Below, one piece after another: positions 1 to 6,493 of a DNA stretch of 43,787 bases. The position numbers were made by a program, and so were the translations under genes. The stretch lies in the NCBI GenBank assembly GCA_034409565.1, contig DAOUMS010000004.1, positions 1 through 43,787 on the forward strand, read 5' to 3'. Within the stretch, counting starts at the first letter, position 1; each line of letters opens with the position of its first letter. Origin of the DNA: E44-bin89 sp034409565. GTDB taxonomy: Bacteria; Chloroflexota; Dehalococcoidia; Dehalococcoidales; RBG-16-60-22. The notes beneath the pieces were generated by a model, which had not been told where the DNA came from, ran no database searches, and was given only the letters and a program-made list of their open reading frames with translations.

Positions 1-677
1 GCCCAGAGCTGGATGTGAACGTCAAGCGGGATGCTCACCACACTCCGGATAGAGGCCAGTTCCGGCAGCGTCAGGTCAGCCACCGGATTGCAACTTCCCG
101 CCCCGAGGGACTCCACCAGCTTCACGCCGGTGGCATTGGCGTGCCCGGCGAAGATGGAGACCTTGAAAACCAGGTCCTCGGGCAGGTCACCGTTCTGCTT
201 CATGGTGTTGAGTAGGGAAAGGACACCCTCATCCCAGACCAGAAAGCCGCGGAAGCCGATTTCGATGCAGCGCTCAATCTCCATCAGGTAGTGCCGGATG
301 GAATCCATTCCCCGCATCCTCAGCCCGGAAATGGCGCCTTCCGGAGTGGCAATCTGCCGGCCGACATACCATGTTGGTCTTGGCCCCGGCGTGATGATAA
401 CCTCTACCTGGTTGTCGTGGGCGATTTGGGCAAATTCCTTCAGTTGTTCACGGGTGAGCATGGACGCTCCCCGTACCACGGAAATGGAGCGGTGGAAGGG
501 GACTCCCTGTTTTTTAGCTTCATCGCACGTTGCTGCCAGGACTTTGGGCGTCTCCATGCCGGAAACCTCCACGCGGTAGTGGGCACCATCGGGGAAGGTT
601 TTGGTTGAGCTCGGCAGGTCATAGCTATCACCGCTGGGAAACCCCGCCTTTTCCATCGCTTGCGCAATCTTGTCCAT
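1..677 (-). CDS. Partial TIM-barrel-like protein, possibly U32-peptidase-like
   Basis: The reading frame is open from an ATG at 677 to the window edge, giving 225 codons with the C-terminus missing. A strong GGAGGG ribosome site precedes the ATG by a few bases. The translation starts MDKIAQAMEKAGFPSG and alternates short hydrophobic strands with helices, as in a beta/alpha barrel (for example VEVIITPGPRP, GFRGFLVWDEGVL, VFKVSIFAGHANATG). The segment GFRGFLVWDEGVLSLL resembles the barrel strands of the U32 family, but the U32 cysteine signature would lie in the missing part, so the family is a guess. The gene is divergent from the SDR gene that follows. I see no signal peptide or membrane segment. 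That a gene is present is clear; its function is not. Confidence 0.65.
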   Translation of the reverse strand, partial: MDKIAQAMEKAGFPSGDSYDLPSSTKTFPDGAHYRVEVSGMETPKVLAATCDEAKKQGVPFHRSISVVRGASMLTREQLKEFAQIAHDNQVEVIITPGPRPTWYVGRQIATPEGAISGLRMRGMDSIRHYLMEIERCIEIGFRGFLVWDEGVLSLLNTMKQNGDLPEDLVFKVSIFAGHANATGVKLVESLGAGSCNPVADLTLPELASIRSVVSIPLDVHIQLW

Positions 678-784
678 GTACGTCCCTCCAGTATAATTGG
701 AATTCCGCAATGTTATGGTTGCAAACCCGATGAGAAGCTTATTATATTGCCTTTTATATTGTCAAGGAATAATGTGATAGCTAC

Positions 785-812
785 TTGACAGTGTTGCCTC
801 CTCTGCTATAGC
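785..812 (+). promoter_or_regulatory. Candidate promoter upstream of the SDR gene
   Basis: A perfect -35 hexamer TTGACA (785-790) is followed by a 16-base spacer and TATAGC (807-812). It would give a leader of about 165 bases before the SDR start. A second candidate lies closer to the gene, so which one is used is open. Confidence 0.45.
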
Positions 813-883
813 CTAGTGTATCATTAAATAATCCACATCCTGAGGGCAGCGTGCCGACAGGCGTGGCCTGTAATTGCCATTTG

Positions 884-932
884 TTGACAGACATGTGTAC
901 CGGAAAGTAACATATTGACCAAGCTAGGTCAA
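884..932 (+). promoter_or_regulatory. Candidate SDR promoter with an inverted-repeat operator
   Basis: TTGACA (884-889) and TAACAT (908-913) are 18 bases apart. Immediately downstream, TTGACC (915-920) and GGTCAA (927-932) form a perfect 6-base inverted repeat with a 6-base centre, lying where the transcription start would fall. Its position suits a repressor operator. No regulator gene is adjacent, so the binding protein is unknown. Confidence 0.45.
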
Positions 933-984
933 AAGCAGGCGTGAGCCAGTAAACAGGGGAAATAATGCAAGGAGGGTTTATACA

Positions 985-1740
985 GTGCAGATGAAAGGCT
1001 GGGTTGCCGTTGTGACCGGAGGTGCTAGCGGTATCGGGAGAGAGACCGCCCTGCGTCTGGTCAGAGAAGGGGCCAAGGTAGCTCTGGTCGACATCAATAT
1101 TGATAGCGCCAATAAGGTGGCCGAAGAAATTAAAGCTCTGGGGGGTGAGGCGTTATCCCTGAAGGTGGATATAACAAGCCTTGATGAGGCCCACCAGATG
1201 GCCAAGGCAGTTCTGGACCGGTTCGGCCAGATAGACATACTGGCGAACATCGCGGGCGGAGCTTTCCCGAGCAAGATGGGTACCTTTGCCCAATCAGATA
1301 GAGCGATATGGGATTTGAATATTAACCTCAATCTATTCGGCACATTTAATTGCACACGCGCCATTGTCAACCATATGATGGAGAGGAAAAAGGGCAAGAT
1401 TGTAAACATCGCTTCCGTTGCCGGGATGGTGGGGCAGGCAACCACGGCTGATTACGCTGCTGCCAAAGGTGGTATCATCGCCTTCACCAAGTCGCTGGCC
1501 AAAGAGCTGGCGCCATACGGGATAAATGTTAACTGTGTTTCTCCAGCCCTTACCGGAACCGAGCGTGTCCGCAGCATGCCCAAAGATTTCCTGCAGAAGC
1601 AAATCGATTATATTCACCTGCACCGGTTTGGCGAGCCTGTGGAGATAGCCAACGTGGTCGTTTTTCTGGCTTCGGATGAAGCCAGCTTCGTGACGGGAGC
1701 TAACTACGTCGCCGATGGTGGCATAACTTTATCATACTAG
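985..1740 (+). CDS. SDR-family NAD(P)-dependent oxidoreductase
   Basis: This is a 251-residue classical short-chain dehydrogenase/reductase of normal length. It has the dinucleotide-binding motif TGGASGIG (residues 11-18), an acidic residue after the second strand (VDIN, favouring NAD(H)), the NIAGG motif near 88-92, and the catalytic set Asn116, Ser144, Tyr157 and Lys161 (YAAAK). The C-terminal segment ITLSY follows the usual VDGG-type loop. Such enzymes oxidise or reduce secondary alcohols, sugars or beta-ketoacyl substrates; the substrate cannot be read from the sequence. The GTG start at 985 is supported by GGAGGG 8 bases upstream. It converges with the TRAP operon, and a link to the transported organic acid is possible but unproven. 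Confidence 0.92.
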   Translation: MQMKGWVAVVTGGASGIGRETALRLVREGAKVALVDINIDSANKVAEEIKALGGEALSLKVDITSLDEAHQMAKAVLDRFGQIDILANIAGGAFPSKMGTFAQSDRAIWDLNINLNLFGTFNCTRAIVNHMMERKKGKIVNIASVAGMVGQATTADYAAAKGGIIAFTKSLAKELAPYGINVNCVSPALTGTERVRSMPKDFLQKQIDYIHLHRFGEPVEIANVVVFLASDEASFVTGANYVADGGITLSY

Positions 1741-1822
1741 ACATATTCCACCGCGGCTAAAGATTGCAGCACCACTTGGCTGACGGCAGCAAATAGATTC
1801 TCCCGTCTGGATTACGCAGCCA

Positions 1823-1860
1823 CCCTCTGGAAAAGCAAATTACTATCGCCGGCCAGAGGG
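1823..1860. terminator. Possible bidirectional terminator hairpin
   Basis: CCCTCTGG (1823-1830) pairs perfectly with CCAGAGGG (1853-1860) across a 22-base loop, between the convergent SDR and dctM genes. A T-rich stretch follows on the plus strand at about 1871-1877. The long loop makes it a moderate candidate. Confidence 0.4.
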
Positions 1861-1884
1861 CGGCTCATTGTTCTTTTTACCGGG

Positions 1885-3219
1885 CTATTTTATCATCATA
1901 TTGGGCAGCCAGAGGATGATTTGAGGGAAAACGGCACATAAAACTATGCCAATAATTATCAGTGCCACGAACGGGATTACCCCGCGAATAATATGGCCGG
2001 TAGTTACCCCCCATTCCGGCTTTGATATACCCTTCAAAAAGAAGATGGCGTAGGCGAAGGGAGGCGTCATAAATGACATTTGAAGGTTAACGCAGACCAT
2101 CAGGGCAAACCAGATCGGGTCAAAGCCGAGGACATCACCGATGGGGGTTACAATGGGCACCATAACAAACAGGATGCCCATCCAATCAATGAACATTCCC
2201 AGAATGAAAATGATAAACATGATGACCCCAAAGGCCGCCCACCTGCCGCCCGGCATGGCCAGCACCAGATTAGTGACGACATCGCCCCCTCCCAATCGGA
2301 GAAAGGTACCGGTGAATATGGTGGCTCCCCAGACAATGAGAAATGCCATGCAGGTGATTCTCAATGTTTGGAGCATACTCTTGGTGAGCGTTTCCCAGGT
2401 TAGCCGGCGGTAAGCCAGGGCCAGAATTACGGAAGCCAGAGCCCCCAGTGCCGCCGCCTCAGTTGGTGCTGCGACGCCGAAGAAGATGCTGCCCAGAACT
2501 GCCAGTATTATGAAAACAGGCGGCACCAGCCCGCCCAGTAGAATGCCGATTTTCTTTATAATGGGCACCGCTCGCTCTTCGGGTGGCATGGGCGGACCGT
2601 CTTGAGGTCTGATGAAGCATCGAAGGCCAATATAGAAAATATACAGGGTGGAAAGTAATAGACCTGGCATAAAGGCACCCATCATCAGCTTGCCTACCGA
2701 TAGACTTGACATTGGGCCATAGAATACCAGCATGACGCTGGGTGGTATAAGTATACCCAGTGTACCGCCGGCACACACTGAGCCGCAGGCTACCTCCCGG
2801 TTATAGCCTCGCTGGAGCATGCTGGGGAGAGCGATAAGGCCCATCATAATGGTTGAGGCGGCGATGATGCCAACGCAGGCAGCTAATATGGTGCCCATTA
2901 ATACCGTGGCTATGGCCAGACCCCCTCTTAACCCCCCAAGCCACAGATAGAGAGCCCCGAAAAGCCTCTCCGCAGTTCCTGAGATTTCCATCATTGTCCC
3001 CATGAAGATAAACAACGGCACGGCCAACAGGATATAACTGGACATCACTCCTATTACACGTAAGGGGAACATCTTGAATGCTACCGGACCCAGAAACACG
3101 ACACCGGCAAACAAACCGACTCCGCCAATAACGATAGCCAACGGATAACCAAGAAGGACACCAACCAGTAATCCCCCAAACATTAATATGGTTATTATCT
3201 CAGGGCTCATTTCTACCAA
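1885..3219 (-). CDS. dctM: TRAP transporter large permease, DctM subunit
   Basis: This 444-residue, almost entirely hydrophobic protein has the expected length and about a dozen membrane segments of the DctM family. It forms the Na+-driven translocation channel that takes organic acids or related solutes from the periplasmic binding protein. Recognisable stretches include PLFIFMGTMMEISG, GTLGILIPPSVMLVFYG and PTEAAALGALASV, all typical of DctM. It overlaps the end of dctQ by 7 bases, indicating translational coupling, and is the last gene of the minus-strand dctP-dctQ-dctM operon. The start is taken as the ATG at 3219; an in-frame ATG three codons on is an alternative. The solute is not predictable from this subunit. 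Confidence 0.95.
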   Translation of the reverse strand: MVEMSPEIITILMFGGLLVGVLLGYPLAIVIGGVGLFAGVVFLGPVAFKMFPLRVIGVMSSYILLAVPLFIFMGTMMEISGTAERLFGALYLWLGGLRGGLAIATVLMGTILAACVGIIAASTIMMGLIALPSMLQRGYNREVACGSVCAGGTLGILIPPSVMLVFYGPMSSLSVGKLMMGAFMPGLLLSTLYIFYIGLRCFIRPQDGPPMPPEERAVPIIKKIGILLGGLVPPVFIILAVLGSIFFGVAAPTEAAALGALASVILALAYRRLTWETLTKSMLQTLRITCMAFLIVWGATIFTGTFLRLGGGDVVTNLVLAMPGGRWAAFGVIMFIIFILGMFIDWMGILFVMVPIVTPIGDVLGFDPIWFALMVCVNLQMSFMTPPFAYAIFFLKGISKPEWGVTTGHIIRGVIPFVALIIIGIVLCAVFPQIILWLPNMMIK

Positions 3220-3725
3220 GGCGCCTCACCCCCCTTCATGAAGGCCTTCAGGTCCCTGAGGAAGGTGGCTATCCCCTGAACAAGCAGAAAGACAAACCCG
3301 AGGGTAATCGCCGTCATATATGGCCAGACCACTGGATACCAGATGCTGTTAATATCATACCGCTTGATGACAAAGGCATTCCAAGTATTCACGCCGAAGT
3401 AATAGGCAAGGAGGCTGTACAAAGGGAAAAAGAAAATGACGGTAAAAAACAAGTCTAATAACAGTTTCATCTTTGGTGAAAATTTATTATATATAATGTC
3501 GACCCGCACATTGCCGCCAATCGAGTGCACATAGGCCAGCCCGAAGGCCGATAAAGCGGCTCCCATCATATAGCTCAAGGCGTAAGACCAGGTTGTAGGC
3601 GCGTTAAAGAGATACCTCATGAAGACGTCATAACAGATGCTAACTGTTAATAGAATGACTATCCACGATGCTATCTTGGCAGTTCGCTCGCTGGCTGAGG
3701 TCACGCTATTGTAAAACCTTCTCAT
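3213..3725 (-). CDS. dctQ: TRAP transporter small permease, DctQ subunit
   Basis: This is a 170-residue membrane protein with four hydrophobic segments (roughly residues 16-36, 50-68, 85-108 and 130-152), the layout of DctQ subunits. The pattern RYLFNAPTTWSYALSYMM matches the conserved first-loop region of the family, in which a Trp-Ser pair follows the first helix. DctQ acts with DctM in the inner membrane and helps couple the soluble binding protein to the channel. It lies about 140 bases behind dctP, separated by a strong hairpin, and overlaps dctM by 7 bases. Confidence 0.92.
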   Translation of the reverse strand: MRRFYNSVTSASERTAKIASWIVILLTVSICYDVFMRYLFNAPTTWSYALSYMMGAALSAFGLAYVHSIGGNVRVDIIYNKFSPKMKLLLDLFFTVIFFFPLYSLLAYYFGVNTWNAFVIKRYDINSIWYPVVWPYMTAITLGFVFLLVQGIATFLRDLKAFMKGGEAPW

Positions 3726-3797
3726 TGTAGAACCCCTTCAAAATCTGAATACCCGGGTGAAAATTTAGAGAAGCGATAAATATCCACTAATCAACCT

Positions 3798-3843
3798 TTG
3801 CCTTTGGTAGCCCTCAAACAGAGATGTGGGCTACCAAAGGCAA
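3798..3843 (-). promoter_or_regulatory. Intercistronic hairpin between dctP and dctQ
   Basis: A perfect 16-base inverted repeat (arms 3798-3813 and 3828-3843, loop 14 bases) lies in the gap between dctP and dctQ. On the transcribed minus strand no T-run follows, so it is probably not a simple terminator. Hairpins placed like this commonly protect the upstream message, so the binding protein is made in excess over the permeases. That role is inferred. Confidence 0.7.
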
Positions 3844-3863
3844 GGCTTATTCAGGCCGGTTAT

Positions 3864-5033
3864 CTAGTCATATATTGAGTACTTTAACGTTGTTGCGGCC
3901 CTTCCCTGCTTGAACAGCTTCACGAACGCCTTCTTGTTTTCCCACATCTCATTGAACAGCGGGTCGTCAGCGGCATACCCTTCCGTAATCTCAAGAGTGC
4001 GCTTGGCGATTTCCGCCTGGAGCTCGTCGCCGACGTAGACGATATTGGTGCCATAATCACGGTACTTCTGTATGCTCGCGCTGTCGCTGAGAAGCAGTTC
4101 GTTTCTGAACTCGTAACTATGGGCCTCAATAGCCACTGTCAGCAGCTGTTGTAGGTCATTGGGCAGTTTGGCCCAGGATTCACGGTTTACCTTGATGGTA
4201 TGACTGGCGGCTGGTGAATGGATGCCGGGAAGCATCATGTATTCCATTATCTCATGGAAACCCATCGGCCAGTTTACCGTAGGGCCAGCGTATTCGAAGC
4301 CGTCAATGACGCCTTTTTCCGCGGCTTGGTAGACCTCACCTCCGGGTATGGTCACCACAGAAGCCCCAAAGGTTCCCAGTACCTCAGCCCAGAGACCAAT
4401 GGTGCGGAATTTAAGGCCATCCAGGTCCTCGGCTGTTTCCAGAGGCTTGTGGGCATAACCAAACACTTCCTGTCCTTCTGTCAGCAAGCCGATTACTAGC
4501 CCGTAGTCCGCAAATACTTGGCGTGCGTAATCTAAGCCATCGCCAAGGTAAAACCAGGCGCTATCTTCATCACACGTGGTGCCGGCCGGATAGCCCGAGG
4601 CACCCAGCAGAAGGGCCGACTTTCCGACAAGGGCCATCTCGGCGCCCAGGTCGGAATGACCCATATCAAGCACGCCATCTCTAACCGCTTCGGTCTGTTC
4701 ATAGGTGGGGACAATCTCATTGCAGGGGTGGAGATTGATGATGAACCTGCCTCCGGATGCATCCTCTATGAAGTCACAAAGTTTCTGGTGGAACATGCTA
4801 TAGGTTGCCGACCCAACGGGATGAAGGGTCTGATATTCCCACTTAATCACCTCGGCGGGTTGGGCTGGTGCCGGAGCTGGAGCTGGTGCGGGCGCAGGTG
4901 CCGGAGCTGGTGCGGGCGCAGGGGCTGGAGCTGGTGTCGGAGCTGGTGCAGGTGCAGGTTTCGCACACGCAGCGGTAAAGCTGCTGATTAAAACCACGAC
5001 TAATACCAGAGATAGTATTAGTTTACCTTTCAT
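3864..5033 (-). CDS. dctP: TRAP transporter solute-binding lipoprotein, DctP family
   Basis: This is a 389-residue DctP-type extracytoplasmic binding protein. The N-terminus MKGKLILSLVLVVVLISS is a signal sequence ending in a lipobox-like TAAC with Cys23, so the mature protein is probably lipid-anchored. A striking Pro-Ala linker (residues 26-57) follows before the binding domain begins at about residue 60. Family features include the region around EVYQAAEKGVIDG, which matches the conserved DctP motif where a ligand-contacting segment precedes the DG turn. It captures an organic acid or similar solute outside the membrane for DctQM. It has its own promoter and an attenuator-like leader upstream. 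An AGGAGGAG-type ribosome site precedes the ATG. Confidence 0.95.
   Translation of the reverse strand: MKGKLILSLVLVVVLISSFTAACAKPAPAPAPTPAPAPAPAPAPAPAPAPAPAPAPAQPAEVIKWEYQTLHPVGSATYSMFHQKLCDFIEDASGGRFIINLHPCNEIVPTYEQTEAVRDGVLDMGHSDLGAEMALVGKSALLLGASGYPAGTTCDEDSAWFYLGDGLDYARQVFADYGLVIGLLTEGQEVFGYAHKPLETAEDLDGLKFRTIGLWAEVLGTFGASVVTIPGGEVYQAAEKGVIDGFEYAGPTVNWPMGFHEIMEYMMLPGIHSPAASHTIKVNRESWAKLPNDLQQLLTVAIEAHSYEFRNELLLSDSASIQKYRDYGTNIVYVGDELQAEIAKRTLEITEGYAADDPLFNEMWENKKAFVKLFKQGRAATTLKYSIYD
4863..4958 (-). repeat. Low-complexity repeat coding a Pro-Ala linker in DctP
   Basis: Ninety-six bases of imperfect GGTGCC/GGAGCT-type hexamers code 32 residues of alternating Pro and Ala, with one Thr. It acts as a stiff spacer between the lipid anchor and the binding domain. 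Such tracts can change length by slippage. Confidence 0.9.
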
Positions 5034-5109
5034 ATTCTCCTCCTTTGTCTTATGATATCTCGCCCCTTCAATTTAGCTATGAAATTCATCACCCCCCTTT
5101 AGCCATAGT

Positions 5110-5190
5110 TTAAAAATTTTCCAATAAAAAAGAGCACTCATTGCCGAATTCGAAATCCAGCAACAGTGCTCTGCCTAACTTAGCCCTCAT
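5110..5190 (-). CDS. Possible 26-codon leader ORF upstream of dctP
   Basis: An ATG at 5190 opens a short frame of 26 codons that ends at TAA (5112-5110). It starts MRAKLGRALLLDFEFG and runs through the whole terminator hairpin, so ribosomes on it would block hairpin folding. Only a weak purine-rich ribosome site (CTAGAAAG) precedes it. It may be a regulatory leader peptide or a chance frame; there is no homology evidence. Confidence 0.3.
   Translation of the reverse strand: MRAKLGRALLLDFEFGNECSFLLENF
5125..5172 (-). terminator. Intrinsic terminator/attenuator in the dctP leader
   Basis: On the minus strand, AGAGCACT (5172-5165) pairs with AGTGCTCT (5138-5131). An inner TTGC/GCAA pairing extends the stem, and a run of T residues follows at once. 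This is a textbook intrinsic terminator, yet it sits about 60 bases after the predicted start site and before dctP, so it would abort transcription of the operon unless relieved. Confidence 0.75.
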
Positions 5191-5216
5191 CTTTCTAGGT
5201 TCTTTTTTGTTAGCAG
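5171..5216 (-). promoter_or_regulatory. Leader stem adjoining the dctP attenuator
   Basis: On the minus strand CTGCTAAC (5216-5209) can pair with GTTAGGCAG (5179-5171), leaving one bulged G. The 3' arm overlaps the first bases of the terminator stem. Adjacent, slightly overlapping stems are the layout of riboswitch or attenuator leaders. No known aptamer consensus was recognised. Confidence 0.45.
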
Positions 5217-5236
5217 TTTTATATCTGGTTAACTCA

Positions 5237-5264
5237 ATTATAATCTCATTTACGTAATTGTCAA
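5237..5264 (-). promoter_or_regulatory. Promoter of the dctPQM operon
   Basis: Read on the minus strand, a perfect TTGACA (5264-5259) and a perfect TATAAT (5242-5237) are separated by 16 bases. Transcription would start near 5230, giving a leader of about 200 bases ahead of dctP. Confidence 0.85.
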
Positions 5265-5441
5265 TACTTATGGTGCAACGGGGGACGTGCCCCCCCTTTA
5301 CCGGCCAGACAAAGCGAAGTCAGGCACTTTTTAGTCCGCTTCCTTACCAAATTATGCGGCAATTAAACGCCTATTTCTTCCGCTGTTTAAAACACACTCG
5401 GCGCATTTATAGGGGTTTCCTTCTAAATTTTTATTACATAC

Positions 5442-5470
5442 TTGACAAAAATGCTAAAATTGTTTAATAT
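5442..5470 (+). promoter_or_regulatory. Promoter of the Fe-S/glutamate synthase gene block
   Basis: TTGACA (5442-5447) and TAATAT (5465-5470) are exactly 17 bases apart. The -10 element is overlapped by an inverted repeat GTTTA (5462-5466) and TAAAC (5473-5477), which could be an operator. The predicted start is about 37 bases before the ATG at 5514. Between this promoter and the divergent dctP promoter (about 5265-5441) I see no gene. Confidence 0.8.
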
Positions 5471-5513
5471 GGTAAACGGTAACCGCTTTCCGCATCATGT
5501 CGGGGGTGGCATT

Positions 5514-5969
5514 ATGAAAAAGGTCTATGTTAATGAAGAGGTGTGCATCGGTTGTGGGCTCTGTGAGGTGTACTGCCGCCTTGAGCATTCAGCCTCCAGG
5601 GACCTGGTCAAGTCTTTCAAAAGGGAGCCCCAGCGGCCCGCATCACTTTTGAGGGTGGAAAGGAGAGAGCCAATTTCTTTCGCCGTGACCTGCCGGCATT
5701 GTGCTGAACCCTACTGTGTTTATGCCTGTATTACCGGAGCGCTTCAGCGCGAGCCGGCAAGCGGCATCGTTACCGTCGATGAGGAAAAATGCATCGGTTG
5801 CTGGACCTGTGTCCTGGCCTGTCCCTTCGGGGTAATCAGGCAGGAAAAGCCCAAGGGAAAAATCGCTAAATGTGACCTGTGTTTGGAGAAAGAGATACCG
5901 GCCTGTGTGGCTAATTGCCCCAATGAAGCGCTGGTATATGCTGAGGTTCAAGATGGAGCTCTCGCTTAA
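5514..5969 (+). CDS. Four-cluster 4Fe-4S ferredoxin-type electron carrier
   Basis: This is a 151-residue protein with sixteen cysteines in four sets that fit four [4Fe-4S] clusters: Cys11/14/17/21, 60/63/68/72, 93/96/99/103 and 120/123/131/135. This is the HycB/DmsB/CooF layout of electron-transfer subunits that serve a catalytic partner. The ATG at 5514 is chosen because the promoter -10 element lies at 5465-5470, so any longer frame would start upstream of the transcript; the next residues also match the family's N-terminus. It opens the plus-strand block leading to glutamate synthase and precedes an FAD oxidoreductase, so it probably feeds or takes electrons in that system. There is no twin-arginine signal, so it is cytoplasmic. 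Confidence 0.9.
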   Translation: MKKVYVNEEVCIGCGLCEVYCRLEHSASRDLVKSFKREPQRPASLLRVERREPISFAVTCRHCAEPYCVYACITGALQREPASGIVTVDEEKCIGCWTCVLACPFGVIRQEKPKGKIAKCDLCLEKEIPACVANCPNEALVYAEVQDGALA

Positions 5970-6041
5970 AAAGACGATAGTTTGGTGCAAAGGGTATTCT
6001 AAGATTGTCCTGACTCAATATATTTAAAGAGGAGGTGCATT

Positions 6042-6410
6042 ATGTCGTACGATTGGGGGCCATATTATTTAGTGCCAACTGAGGTCATTAAAACATATTC
6101 CGGTATTGTGAAATTACGTGAAACTTATGATGAAGCTCTCTTATTTAAGGAATTAGAGTCAATGGGCATCTCAGGTTATGTCGAAAGGGTGTCTAATCCG
6201 TGGTATTTTCGCAAGAAGAATTCAAATTCCTGGATCAAGATTGGAGAGTCTAGAGATAGAAGCGATAATTTTTCAGTTATGTGGGATACGAAAGATTTAG
6301 AGAATGGCCAATACGAGGTAATGGGATTAATGCACGTCTTTATTAAAGGGGATAGCAAAGAGAAGGCTATCGCCCGACAAAACGTGGTGGAGATTACCGT
6401 GGAGCACTAG
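6042..6410 (+). CDS. Small uncharacterised protein with an Ig-like strand pattern
   Basis: This 122-residue protein is preceded by a strong GAGGAGGTG ribosome site. I do not recognise its family. The C-terminal half contains VMWDTKDLENGQYEVMGLM, which resembles the conserved strand-turn-strand of bacterial Ig-like domains (W-D-T, then G-x-Y). There is no signal peptide or membrane segment, so a cytoplasmic Ig-like fold would be unusual. The gene is visibly more AT-rich than its neighbours and uses codons such as TTA and AAA more freely, consistent with recent acquisition. It sits between two redox genes of the glutamate synthase block, but nothing ties it functionally to them. Confidence 0.75.
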   Translation: MSYDWGPYYLVPTEVIKTYSGIVKLRETYDEALLFKELESMGISGYVERVSNPWYFRKKNSNSWIKIGESRDRSDNFSVMWDTKDLENGQYEVMGLMHVFIKGDSKEKAIARQNVVEITVEH

Positions 6411-6493
6411 GCTTCCAGAAATGACCGAGGGAAGGCACGCGTGATTTCTCTAGTCAATTATGGTGCCGATAATCTAAGTAAGGACCTGAAAAC

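Noticed and set aside
4863..4958. Repeat array considered as CRISPR
   Set aside because: The repeats are hexamer-scale codon repeats inside dctP with no spacers.
5280..5294. GGGGG-ACGTG-CCCCC hairpin between the divergent promoters
   Set aside because: It has no T-run and lies outside both predicted transcripts, so no role could be supported.
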